The position numbers and the translations under genes were made by a program. Below, one piece after another: positions 1 through 7,850 of a stretch of 16,551 nucleotides of DNA. Numbering within the stretch: position 1 is the first letter of the stretch; each line of letters starts with the position of its first letter. This stretch comes from a bacterium. Its GTDB lineage: Bacteria > JAMCPX01. The stretch covers positions 1 to 16,551 of the forward strand of contig JAJYJX010000035.1 of assembly GCA_021789095.1 (NCBI GenBank), given 5' to 3'. A model generated the notes under the pieces. It ran no database searches. It was not told where the DNA came from and saw only the letters and a list, made by a program, of their open reading frames with translations.

Positions 1-2325
1 ATCTGCGTATTTGTTAAGAGCAGGCTCCTATGGATAATAATTGCGGCATTTACGGCGTTCATTGCTGTTGTCGGTCTGTATCATCATAAAACGTCAGGGC
101 ACGACGTATGCGCAGACGAGATCATTTCTTATGCCGGCGGAAGGAAGGTTTTTATTTCAGGATGGATAGTAGAACCTGTGATCGGGTATGCAGACAGGGA
201 TAAAATAGTATTAAAAATTGATACAATAGATAATGATATGAATGCCGTAAGCGGCTGTCGAATCCAGATCACGATCTTTTATAAGGATGGTGGTTTCATG
301 CGATTTGTCAGAGGGGATTATATCACTATACATGTATTGCCAAGGGAACCAAAAAATTATAAAAACCCCGGTTCATTTGATTACATCAATGCGCTCAGGA
401 GAAAAAATGTAGGACTGATTGCCTACATAAATAATAAAGACGATTTGTCTGTTCGTTCAGACAAGGCTAAAAGGGGCGTACTGCGTACAATAGATGGGGT
501 AAGGCTGCAATTAAAAGATATTATAAGAAATCATGTAACCGACCGGACTGCATTGGGCATCGTTACTGCTCTCGTAATAGGGGATCAGGGGTATATCGGA
601 CAGGATGTCAGAAAAATGTTTGCATCTACAGGCATTGTTCATATCCTTGTCGTAGCAGGACTGCACCTTGCGATCATAACCCACCTTTTTTACCTGCTCA
701 TCAAGTTTTTGCTGTCACGCTCAAAGTACCTGTGCCTTCATACCAGTATTCCGAAACTTTCACTGCTTCTATCAATGGTGCCAATGACTGCCTACATTTT
801 TATCAGCGGGGCCAACCCTCCCGTTATAAGGAGCGGCATAATGATTGCTGTATACGGCATTATGTTTCTTATGAACAGAACGCAGGCAAGATGGGCAGGA
901 ATCCTTGTCTCTGCATTTTTTATACTGATGCTGGATCCAACGGCACTGTACAGTATTTCATTCCAGCTTTCATTCATAGCGGTAGGATCAATTATTGCGT
1001 TTGCTCCGGCAATAACCCGCATTCTATCCGCGTTAAACATAGGGAAGGGCAATCATATCGGCAGGATTGTAAAGTATATAACAGGCATGTTTCTTGTAAG
1101 CTTTTTTGTAACTATAGGGCTCGGCGGTGTAACTGCATTTTATTTCAATACGCTGCCCTTATTCGGCATATTGCTAAATGTTATAGTAATACCTGTTTTC
1201 TGCTATCTGATTTTGCCGCTTTCACTCATATCTTCTGCAGCAGGTTTTGTTATGCCTGTTATAAGCCATTATATTTTTGTTATTGTAGTACTGTTCATAC
1301 ACATCATTGTTAACGTAATACACGCTATATCGGGTTTATCCGCAGCATCCGTAAAAGTTCCTGCGCCTTCGTTGTTTGAGCTTTTTCTGTATTATTCAGC
1401 TATTATAGTTATGCTGAATGCAAAAAGGATCGGACCGAAGACGGCGTTAACAGCACTATCGATGCTTTCACTGCTGATACTGTCCGATGCGGGTTACTAT
1501 GCATATAGGACGCGCTGGAACAGGGATATGTCCGTAACATTTATTGACGTCGGACAGGGTGACAGTGCATTTATAGAGCTCCCTTATGGTAAAACATTAC
1601 TCATTGATGCAGGCGGAGGAGCTTATCGCAGCTATGACACGGGCGAATCTGTTGTTGCACGGTACATCTGGTCGTTGAAAAGGACGCATGTCGATTACGT
1701 AATTGCCTCGCATCCCCAGATTGATCACATAGGAGGGCTGGGGTTTATTATCATGAACATGAATGTAAGAGAGGTTTATAAAAATGACTGTTCTCCGGAT
1801 ACGGATGTTTACACGAAGTTTATAAATGCAGCGAACAGATCCAGGACAGCGGTTTATACCATTACAGGTCAGACGGTATTAAAGGATATAAACGGTGCAA
1901 AGGTAGAGTTGTTTTCTGTACCGCATGAAGTCTGCGATTCATCATCGAACAAGGATATAAATAACACTGTACTGCTCTCCAAGATAACATACGGGGATGT
2001 CAGCGTGCTGTTTACAGGAGATATAGAGAAAGATGCGGAACAGGTACTCTCCTATACCTATCAGTCCAGATTAAAAGCAGATATTATGAAAGCTGCGCAT
2101 CACGGCAGCAGAACATCAAATTCAGAACAGTTCCTCAGTACAGTCAAACCGGAGATTGTTGTTGTCCCTGCTGGAGAGGGCAATCCGTTTCATCTGCCGT
2201 CAAAGGTCGTTTTAAAACGGTTTTTTGAAAAAGACATACAGGTCTTGAGAACCGACAGGAGCGGTGCAATAAGGATAACAACAGACGGGAAACATATAAA
2301 GATAAAAAGATATAGAGAACCATGA
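1..2325 (+). CDS. comEC: ComEC/Rec2 family DNA-uptake channel protein (5' end outside window)
   Basis: ComEC forms the inner-membrane channel that carries single-stranded DNA into the cytoplasm during natural transformation. The frame is open from base 1 with no stop, and 774 residues are visible. There is no in-frame ATG before the GTG at 178, and the residues before that GTG already look like the ComEC N-terminal region, so the true start is upstream. Order seen: a hydrophobic helix (about codons 10-28), an OB-like DUF4131 region with the NPGSFDY motif, a multi-helix Competence membrane domain containing AGLHLAII (codons 219 on), then a C-terminal metallo-beta-lactamase-like domain from about codon 511. 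That domain has VGQGDS, SHPQIDHIGG, FTGD (to codon 674) and AAHHGS (codons 698-703). Codon 573 is Gln where ComEC usually has Asp or His. The gene stops directly against the convergent lipM-like gene. Certain as to family; whether the cell is transformable is not shown. Confidence 0.95.
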   Translation: MCVFVKSRLLWIIIAAFTAFIAVVGLYHHKTSGHDVCADEIISYAGGRKVFISGWIVEPVIGYADRDKIVLKIDTIDNDMNAVSGCRIQITIFYKDGGFMRFVRGDYITIHVLPREPKNYKNPGSFDYINALRRKNVGLIAYINNKDDLSVRSDKAKRGVLRTIDGVRLQLKDIIRNHVTDRTALGIVTALVIGDQGYIGQDVRKMFASTGIVHILVVAGLHLAIITHLFYLLIKFLLSRSKYLCLHTSIPKLSLLLSMVPMTAYIFISGANPPVIRSGIMIAVYGIMFLMNRTQARWAGILVSAFFILMLDPTALYSISFQLSFIAVGSIIAFAPAITRILSALNIGKGNHIGRIVKYITGMFLVSFFVTIGLGGVTAFYFNTLPLFGILLNVIVIPVFCYLILPLSLISSAAGFVMPVISHYIFVIVVLFIHIIVNVIHAISGLSAASVKVPAPSLFELFLYYSAIIVMLNAKRIGPKTALTALSMLSLLILSDAGYYAYRTRWNRDMSVTFIDVGQGDSAFIELPYGKTLLIDAGGGAYRSYDTGESVVARYIWSLKRTHVDYVIASHPQIDHIGGLGFIIMNMNVREVYKNDCSPDTDVYTKFINAANRSRTAVYTITGQTVLKDINGAKVELFSVPHEVCDSSSNKDINNTVLLSKITYGDVSVLFTGDIEKDAEQVLSYTYQSRLKADIMKAAHHGSRTSNSEQFLSTVKPEIVVVPAGEGNPFHLPSKVVLKRFFEKDIQVLRTDRSGAIRITTDGKHIKIKRYREP

Positions 2326-3009
2326 TTAACGGGTTGTTTCTGCTGTTACGGCAAAATTCCTGGAGAAGACTTTTGATACTTCCAGTTCGTCTTTCGTCAG
2401 CGGCTCATCAGTATATTCTATGTTAAGGGAAAGCCTGAGTCCTTCAAGCAGTGCATTGATAAGTCTGTCCACCGGGACATGATGATCTTTCATTATCGAT
2501 CCCTGCTGAAGCAGTATGCCCTTTGCCCTTTTCTGCGCACTTCCAACCAGTTTCTTTCCCTGTAGGGATAGTTCATATATCCATGCCTTGTTAAAGCATA
2601 CCGGCTCATTCTGGTGCTGATCACTGCTGCCGTACTGTACATCGACACCGCACAATTTAAATCCATGTTTAAGACCGCCTGTGATCATCCTGTAACTGTT
2701 CATCAGGGCGCTGTTTGGACCAAGATAACTCTCGGGCAGGACAAGGGCGTAGCATAGATCCCGGTCATGCATTACAGCACCGCCCCCTGTAGGCCTTTTT
2801 ACAATCTCTAACCCGGCGTTCAGGAACTCTTCGGGCAGTTTATCCGTCCTCTGATTCTTGCCTATCGAGATACATCTTCTGTTAAAGGTAAAAAATCTTA
2901 ATGATGCAGTTTTGTTGTTTTCCAATGCCCTTTTGAAGAGCATCTCATCGACTGACATGTTTACTGACGGATCAAAATTTGAAAAACCGAGGTATCTGAT
3001 CTGATTCAT
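2326..3009 (-). CDS. lipM: LipM/LplA-family octanoyl- or lipoyl-transferase
   Basis: A cofactor transferase of the biotin/lipoate A/B ligase family, about 227 residues. Such enzymes attach octanoate or lipoate to the lipoyl domains of 2-oxoacid dehydrogenases or the glycine cleavage H protein. Numbered from the TTG at 3018, the protein has RPTGGGAVMH (75-84), the acyl-pocket signature of the family, and VCFNKAWIYEL followed by GKKLVGSAQKR (140-164). The Cys at 141 sits where LipM-type octanoyltransferases carry the catalytic cysteine, and the Lys pair at 155-156 matches the conserved lysine. This favours LipM over an ATP-dependent LplA, but by eye only. I chose the ATG at 3009, one base after the accC stop; the in-frame TTG at 3018 would overlap accC by 8 bases. 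No clear ribosome site is present, so translation is probably coupled to accC. Octanoyl-ACP, the LipM substrate, comes from the pathway that accBC feed. Confidence 0.85.
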   Translation of the reverse strand: MNQIRYLGFSNFDPSVNMSVDEMLFKRALENNKTASLRFFTFNRRCISIGKNQRTDKLPEEFLNAGLEIVKRPTGGGAVMHDRDLCYALVLPESYLGPNSALMNSYRMITGGLKHGFKLCGVDVQYGSSDQHQNEPVCFNKAWIYELSLQGKKLVGSAQKRAKGILLQQGSIMKDHHVPVDRLINALLEGLRLSLNIEYTDEPLTKDELEVSKVFSRNFAVTAETTR

Positions 3010-3010
3010 G

Positions 3011-4345
3011 CTAAACAAACTTGTCTATAAACCTGGTTGATATGTTGCCGAGCAGGAATTCCTTGCTTGATAGTATCTTTTTATGAAGCGGTATGTTGGT
3101 TTTTATGCCATCTATAATGAATTCATCGAGGGCCCTGAGCATTCTTCTGATAGCGCTGTCCCGATCCTCTGCCCATACTATAAGCTTTGCGATGAGTGAA
3201 TCATAATAGGGAGAAACCTCATACCCGGAGTAAGCAAAACCATCAACCCTGACCCATGGGCCTCCGGGGGGGACATACGCACGTATTGTTCCTGTAGACG
3301 GAACAAGTGTTTCCGGGTCCTCTGCATTTATTCTGCATTCTATTGCATGCCCCCTGAGTTTTATATCCTTCTGTGACAGGGACATTCTCTGTCCGCCGGC
3401 TATATTTATCTGTTCTGCCACTATGTCAATGCCTGTTACAAACTCCGTTACGGGGTGCTCTACCTGAAGGCGGGTGTTCATCTCCATGAAATAGAATCTT
3501 CCTTTTTCATCGAGAAGGAACTCAACAGTGCCAACCCCCCTGTAATTTATGTGCCTTGTTATCTTTACGGCTGCATCGTTTATCCTGTTCCTGAGTTTAT
3601 CGTCAACCGCTATTGATGGAGATTCCTCTATAAACTTCTGATGCCTTCTCTGGATGGAACATTCTCTCTCTCCCAGGGCAATGACGTTCCCGTTGCCGTC
3701 ACCTATGATCTGGATCTCTATATGGCGTACTTTTTCAAAGTACTTTTCAATGTAGAGCGATGCACTTCCGAATGCCATTTTGGCCTCAGCCCTTGCAATC
3801 TTGATTATGTTTGGTATCTGGTCTTCGGCATAGATGATCTTAATCCCTCTGCCGCCTCCGCCTTCTGCAGCCTTGATAACGAGTGGAAGGCCTATGTCTT
3901 TTGCAATTCTTATAGCGTGCTGTTCGTCCTCTATTTCCTGAAATGTACCCGGCAATACCTGTATGCCGATCTTATCCACATATTCCCTTGCCTTTAGCTT
4001 GTTGCCCATGAGTTCTATGTCCTCGGGCTTCGGCCCTATGAACTTGATGCCTGCTTCCTCGCAGACTTCCGCAAACCCAGGATCTTCCGAGAGAAATCCA
4101 TAACCCGGATGTATGGCGTCAGCTCCCTTTATCTGTGCGGCGCTTATGATGGCAGGGGCATTGAGATAGCTGTTCTTGCTCTGGGCAGAGCCTATGCATA
4201 TTTTTTCATCAGCCAGCTGGGTGTGAAGGGCATTTTTATCTGCAGTGGAGTAAACCGCGACCGATTTTATTCCAAGCTCTTTCAGAGCCCGGATAATCCT
4301 TATTGCAATCTCGCCCCTGTTTGCAACGAGCACTTTTGAGAACAT
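3011..4345 (-). CDS. accC: Biotin carboxylase subunit of acetyl-CoA carboxylase
   Basis: AccC uses ATP and bicarbonate to carboxylate the biotin carried by AccB, the first half-reaction of malonyl-CoA synthesis. At 444 residues it is close to the E. coli length. The ATP-grasp glycine-rich loop is EGGGGRGIKI (161-170), the catalytic block is RRHQKFIEESPS (233-244), and the carboxylase core is MEMNTRLQVEHPVTE (287-301), with Glu288, Asn290, Arg292 and Glu296 as in the known enzyme. The C-terminal lid domain starts with GHAIECRINAEDP. The ATG at 4345 follows a GGAAGG ribosome site by seven bases and lies three bases after the accB stop. No active-site change was noticed. accA and accD are not in the window. 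Confidence 0.98.
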   Translation of the reverse strand: MFSKVLVANRGEIAIRIIRALKELGIKSVAVYSTADKNALHTQLADEKICIGSAQSKNSYLNAPAIISAAQIKGADAIHPGYGFLSEDPGFAEVCEEAGIKFIGPKPEDIELMGNKLKAREYVDKIGIQVLPGTFQEIEDEQHAIRIAKDIGLPLVIKAAEGGGGRGIKIIYAEDQIPNIIKIARAEAKMAFGSASLYIEKYFEKVRHIEIQIIGDGNGNVIALGERECSIQRRHQKFIEESPSIAVDDKLRNRINDAAVKITRHINYRGVGTVEFLLDEKGRFYFMEMNTRLQVEHPVTEFVTGIDIVAEQINIAGGQRMSLSQKDIKLRGHAIECRINAEDPETLVPSTGTIRAYVPPGGPWVRVDGFAYSGYEVSPYYDSLIAKLIVWAEDRDSAIRRMLRALDEFIIDGIKTNIPLHKKILSSKEFLLGNISTRFIDKFV

Positions 4346-4348
4346 GCA

Positions 4349-4792
4349 TCAGCCTTCCGGATCAATGATAAATAAAGGTTCACCGAATTCTACAGGTTCG
4401 CCGTCCTTTTTGAGGATCTGTTTGACGGAACCGTCGGCATCGGCTTCTATCGCATTCATAAGTTTCATGGCTTCAACTATACCTATGGTCTGTCCCTTTT
4501 TGACCCTGCTTCCTATCTCTACAAAAGGCTTTTCACTCGGTGACGGCGCGCAGTAGAATGTTCCGACGAACGGAGAATTTACGCTGACAAGCAATTTTTC
4601 GGCAGTTGTATCGACCTCGGCTTCGGGCTGAACCTCAGCGGGTCTTGCCTGTTGCACTTCCTGTGCCTTTTTTACTCTGCCGGAAGATGATCTGACGATC
4701 CTTATTTTTTTATCGCCATGACTGTACTCTATTTCTATGATATCTTTGCCCTCTATAAGCTCAAGGAGTTCTTTTACATCATTAACATCCAT
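4349..4792 (-). CDS. accB: Biotin carboxyl carrier protein of acetyl-CoA carboxylase
   Basis: AccB carries the biotin that shuttles CO2 between AccC and the AccAD carboxyltransferase. The 147-residue protein has the usual three parts: a short N-terminal segment that docks on AccC (1-37), a Pro/Glu/Gln-rich flexible linker (about 40-65), and a C-terminal biotinyl domain (about 68-146). The biotin-acceptor Lys is residue 110 in VEAMKLMNAIEAD. The stretch APSPSEKPFV just before it is the protruding thumb seen in bacterial AccB. The ATG overlaps the stop of the upstream peptidase gene by one base (TAATG), which implies translational coupling. Confidence 0.97.
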   Translation of the reverse strand: MDVNDVKELLELIEGKDIIEIEYSHGDKKIRIVRSSSGRVKKAQEVQQARPAEVQPEAEVDTTAEKLLVSVNSPFVGTFYCAPSPSEKPFVEIGSRVKKGQTIGIVEAMKLMNAIEADADGSVKQILKKDGEPVEFGEPLFIIDPEG

Positions 4793-5859
4793 TATGCCTC
4801 CAGGTTTATAACAGGATTGTTCCTTCTTGTCAGGACTTCTTTGCCCCGGTCCGACAGGTATAGCATACTCTCTATCCTTATACCACCCCAGTCGGGGATA
4901 TAAACACCGGGTTCAATCGTAAAGACCATGCCGTTTTTTAAAATATCCTTGGATCTGTGGTTAATCGAAGGGGATTCATGAACGTCCAGCCCTACGCCGT
5001 GACCGAGAGCATGACCGAAATATTTGCCGTAACCCTTTTTATCGAGGAATTCCCTTGCGACACTGTCAAGCTTTGATGCACGCATGCCTGCTTTTGCGGC
5101 GTCTATTGCCCTGGTGTGAGCTTCGAGCACCGCATTGTACAGCTTTCTGGCATCATCACTCCAACTGCCTGCAAAAAATGTATGTGTTTCATCGGTATGG
5201 TAACCTTTATATACAGCGCCAAAATCGCACAGCATCAATCTTTTACCTCTCAGTTTTATGGCGTTCGATGGTATTGCATGCGCATAAGCCGCCCTCTCGT
5301 CAAAAGCGACTATAGTGTCAAATGAAATATCATCAGCGCCTGCATTTATGAGCTCAAGGTTCAGCATTGCTGCCACCTGTTTTTCTGTCATATCAGGGGT
5401 AATCGTGTTTATCAAGAGATTGAGCGCCTTACCCGAAGCCCTTGCGGCGGTTTTAATGTAACCCACTTCTTCCGCACTTTTGACAGCTCGTATCTTAAAC
5501 AGTTCCTGTTCTATAAAACGGAACTTCTGCCTGTCCAGCTTTGATGTAATGAGCATAAAATCCCTGTGCAAAAGCGCCGAGCCGTCAATACCTATGGTAT
5601 GGTATCGCTTCAGCGATCTGTTCAATTCAACCACCGGCTGCCTTGCTTCAATGACCTCAGCAGCCTTTACCCGCTGCTGTGCATAGATGCTGAACCTCGG
5701 ATCAACGAACAGTTTTAATCCTGCAGTATCTATTAACAGGAAGCCCTCATCGTATTCGTATCCGGAGAAATAAAGTTTATTGGCCCTTGAAATAATAACA
5801 ACTGCATCAAGCCTCAATCTGGACAGGAGTCTGAGCAAGCTTTTTAATGACGGTTTCAT
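4792..5859 (-). CDS. M24 family Xaa-Pro-type aminopeptidase
   Basis: A creatinase-fold metallopeptidase (M24B), 355 residues, the short form common in bacteria (YqhT/PepQ-like). It should remove N-terminal residues before proline or split Xaa-Pro dipeptides in the cytoplasm. An N-terminal creatinase-like domain (1-125) precedes the pita-bread catalytic domain. Metal ligands can be assigned by motif: Asp212 (CDFGAVYKG), Asp223 (HTDETHTF), His287 (GHGVGLDVHESP), Glu316 (TIEPG) and Glu330 (GGIRIES); His294 is also conserved. All are intact, so the enzyme should be active. In many bacteria a gene of this family is followed by efp before accB; here efp is absent and the stop codon overlaps the accB start. 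The start lies 27 bases downstream of the Roadblock gene. Exact substrate (PepP or PepQ type) cannot be told. Confidence 0.9.
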   Translation of the reverse strand: MKPSLKSLLRLLSRLRLDAVVIISRANKLYFSGYEYDEGFLLIDTAGLKLFVDPRFSIYAQQRVKAAEVIEARQPVVELNRSLKRYHTIGIDGSALLHRDFMLITSKLDRQKFRFIEQELFKIRAVKSAEEVGYIKTAARASGKALNLLINTITPDMTEKQVAAMLNLELINAGADDISFDTIVAFDERAAYAHAIPSNAIKLRGKRLMLCDFGAVYKGYHTDETHTFFAGSWSDDARKLYNAVLEAHTRAIDAAKAGMRASKLDSVAREFLDKKGYGKYFGHALGHGVGLDVHESPSINHRSKDILKNGMVFTIEPGVYIPDWGGIRIESMLYLSDRGKEVLTRRNNPVINLEA

Positions 5860-5886
5860 TGAGTATAAAGTACCGCCGCGGTATAG

Positions 5887-6246
5887 TTACAATTCCCGGG
5901 AAAGATTTAAAATATTTTTTCTGAGCAAAAACCTCGCCTTGCCTATATTGCCGCTCCTGTTCATGGCAAGGATCACGAAGTAATCTTTATTGATGCTGCG
6001 TACAATAAGGGTCATGCCCTGGTATTCCACGACAAGCTGATCGGGCTCTTCAAATCCGAGTGTATGTGAAGTATCAGAAATGCTTTTCATCAGGGTGGTG
6101 TATTCGACGCCGATGTTCTGGAAATCAATTGACTCATTCTCCCTGACATATTGCTCTATGACTATCCCGTCTATACCTATTACAATCCCGCCTGTGCAGC
6201 CAGGATTGTCATCGACTATTTTCTGTAAGATTTCTAAGAACGACAT
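5887..6246 (-). CDS. Roadblock/LC7 domain protein (MglB-like)
   Basis: A 119-residue single-domain protein that fits the Roadblock/LC7 (longin-like) fold. Visible hallmarks are CTGGIVIGIDGIVIEQY (17-33), a helix with IGVEYTTLMKSI (45-56), then LVVEYQGMTLIVRSI and DYFVILAM (71-95) as the central strands, and a C-terminal helix. Bacterial members dimerise and often act with Ras-like GTPases of the MglA type, MglB being a GTPase-activating protein; others act as scaffolds. The ATG starts immediately after the stop of the TPR gene (TAAATG), so the two are almost certainly made together. No MglA-like GTPase gene lies in the window, so a role in polarity or signalling is inference. Assignment is by motif and hydrophobic pattern only. 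Confidence 0.8.
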   Translation of the reverse strand: MSFLEILQKIVDDNPGCTGGIVIGIDGIVIEQYVRENESIDFQNIGVEYTTLMKSISDTSHTLGFEEPDQLVVEYQGMTLIVRSINKDYFVILAMNRSGNIGKARFLLRKNILNLSREL

Positions 6247-7734
6247 TTACCCTCCCTTTTTTATTTTCTCCAGCCATGCATTCAACCTCTTCATGTTTTC
6301 CTTGATTGCATCTGATTGTTCCGGTCTTGATGGTTTTGGTTCCTGTTCTTTCAATGCCTCGAGTTTGCTTTTATCAAGCTCGTCCTGTTGTTTTGATTCA
6401 ATAAGTTTTTTAACCTTTACAAGCTTTGCACGTATAATGGAATTATCAGAGTTTTTCAGCAGTATTTTTTTATAAATCTGATAAGCTTTGTCAAGATGTC
6501 CCTGTTTGACATAAAGGTCTGCCATTGTAACCGTCTGTATTTCTTCACCCTGGCCTTCAAGAGGCTGTTGTTCATCCTGTTCTGCTGGCTGCTGTACCGG
6601 TTCGGATATGAGTTCCAGGGGTGCAGGTTCAGGCTCTTCAGGATGCATACGCGAAGGCGCTGGTCCCATCTCTGAACGTATTGGTTCTGTCATGACATGC
6701 TCTTGCGCCGCAAGCCCCTGTTCCTGAGGAGTTTCAGCCTTTCCCGAGAGTTCTTCAAAAACAGCCTCGAGTTCTTCTGTTTTTACCTCCTCCTTCGCCC
6801 CGCTCATTACGTGTGCCTCCGCAGTTTCTGCTGTCTGTGTAGCCTGAAAAGGCTCTTCTGCCGGCTGCTGAGTTTTAATCTCTTCAATTTTTGCTTCAGG
6901 CATCGGCTGGCTTAGCTCTGTTTCAAGCTCGCCTTCAACAGACACGGCCGCAGATGCAGTACCTGCAGCAGGTGCTTCTTCCTGCTTCCATTCTTCTGGT
7001 TCAGCCTGTGGCACAGGTTCTTCCGGCTGCTTCACCGGCCCAGGTATCTCAGCGCTTGTTTCTCCTTTTTGGCCCTGCAACTCTGCAGTAGTTTGTCCCT
7101 CTTTTTCAGCCGGTTTTTCCGGTTCCTTTTTTAAGGCGCCTGTTACAGTTTCCTGCGGTACTGGTTCTGCTTCTTTAATAGCCTGTTTTGGGATTTCTTG
7201 CACAGCAGGTTCATGTTTTATGGGCTCCTGTTTGGCAGGTTCCGCTGCCTCTTGTTTTCCCTCCTGTCCGGGCACAGGTTTTGAGAGGCTTCCCATAAGT
7301 GTTTTTGCTTCTTTATCGTCGGGTGAAAGGAACAGTGTTGTTTTTAATTCCTGTAGAGCGGCGGGTACATTCGATTGTTTTATATAGATGTCTGCTATAA
7401 GTTTATGGGAGATAATGTTGTCAGGAGTTGTCTTTATGACCTTTTTAAGCTCTTCAACGGCCTTGTCAAATTCTCCTTTATCGTAATATGCCCTGCCGAG
7501 CGCCACCCTTCCGCTTATATAATTTGGGTTATACTTAAGGCCGTCGATGGCTGTTGTTATTGCTTCATCCAGCAGGCTACCTTTCCTGTAAGCTTCACTT
7601 AATGCTGCGAAAACCGGCGATTTCGGATCCTTGCGCAGGATCTGCATATACCTTTCTATTTCAGGGGAGATAACAAATTTATTATCTTTTTTGTCTTCTT
7701 TCTTGTCGGGCTGTGGCTGCCGTTTCTCATCCAT
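6247..7734 (-). CDS. TPR protein with long disordered Pro/Glu/Gln-rich linker
   Basis: A 495-residue protein with about three tetratricopeptide repeats near the N-terminus (roughly 38-140; for example LGRAYYDKGEFDKAVEELKK), then about 250 residues rich in Pro, Glu, Gln and Ala (150-400) that look disordered. A further TPR follows (VTMADLYVKQGHLDKAYQIY, 402-421) and a conserved-looking tail with LNAWLEKIKKGG. TPRs bind other proteins; no enzyme motif, signal peptide or membrane helix is visible. It is the first gene of the minus-strand operon and abuts the Roadblock gene. The ATG at 7734 has no ribosome site upstream, and the next Met is at residue 30, too close to the first repeat to be the start. 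Likely a scaffold that works with the Roadblock protein; function otherwise unknown. Confidence 0.85.
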   Translation of the reverse strand: MDEKRQPQPDKKEDKKDNKFVISPEIERYMQILRKDPKSPVFAALSEAYRKGSLLDEAITTAIDGLKYNPNYISGRVALGRAYYDKGEFDKAVEELKKVIKTTPDNIISHKLIADIYIKQSNVPAALQELKTTLFLSPDDKEAKTLMGSLSKPVPGQEGKQEAAEPAKQEPIKHEPAVQEIPKQAIKEAEPVPQETVTGALKKEPEKPAEKEGQTTAELQGQKGETSAEIPGPVKQPEEPVPQAEPEEWKQEEAPAAGTASAAVSVEGELETELSQPMPEAKIEEIKTQQPAEEPFQATQTAETAEAHVMSGAKEEVKTEELEAVFEELSGKAETPQEQGLAAQEHVMTEPIRSEMGPAPSRMHPEEPEPAPLELISEPVQQPAEQDEQQPLEGQGEEIQTVTMADLYVKQGHLDKAYQIYKKILLKNSDNSIIRAKLVKVKKLIESKQQDELDKSKLEALKEQEPKPSRPEQSDAIKENMKRLNAWLEKIKKGG

Positions 7735-7739
7735 AGTAT

Positions 7740-7769
7740 ATTAAAACCACAAGCAGGGGATAGTGTCAA
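7740..7769 (-). promoter_or_regulatory. Putative sigma-70 promoter of the TPR-accBC-lipM operon
   Basis: On the minus strand a perfect TTGACA (7769-7764) is followed after 18 bases by TTTAAT (7745-7740), five of six matches to the -10 consensus. Transcription would begin at about 7733-7734, on the ATG of the TPR gene, so the mRNA would have essentially no leader. This agrees with the absence of a ribosome site there. Prediction by eye. Confidence 0.5.
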
Positions 7770-7795
7770 GAATACGGAAGTCAGATGTAGCATCC

Positions 7796-7825
7796 TTGAC
7801 ATTCTGCTTTTTATAAAATAATAAT
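7796..7825 (+). promoter_or_regulatory. Putative sigma-70 promoter of the ffh-rpsP-trmD-rplS operon
   Basis: A perfect TTGACA (7796-7801) is followed after 18 bases by AATAAT (7820-7825, five of six matches). A start near 7832 would give a leader of about 19 bases containing AGGAG (7841-7845), five bases before the ffh ATG. An alternative TATAAA at 7812-7817 is too close to the -35. The two divergent -35 boxes are 26 bases apart. Confidence 0.5.
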
Positions 7826-7850
7826 ACAAATTCCACGAACAGGAGCATAA

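Noticed and set aside
732-1313. 193-codon open frame inside comEC on the same strand
   Set aside because: It lies wholly within the Competence domain of comEC, which has clear family motifs; the alternative translation is Cys/His/Tyr-rich and resembles no protein.
2300-2350. Bidirectional terminator between comEC and the convergent operon
   Set aside because: The stop codons are adjacent with no spacer and I find no GC-rich stem here; termination must occur elsewhere or by another mechanism.
2326-3009. Biotin-protein ligase (BirA) for the neighbouring AccB
   Set aside because: Tempting from the context, but the motifs RPTGGGAVMH and GKKLVGSAQ are those of the LipM/LplA branch, and the BirA glycine/arginine loop is absent.
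7751-7812. Hairpin followed by T run (AAGCAG...CTGCTTTTT) as an intrinsic terminator
   Set aside because: The outer stem is only six bases with a loop of nearly 50 bases, and the site overlaps two good promoters between divergent genes, where no terminator is needed.
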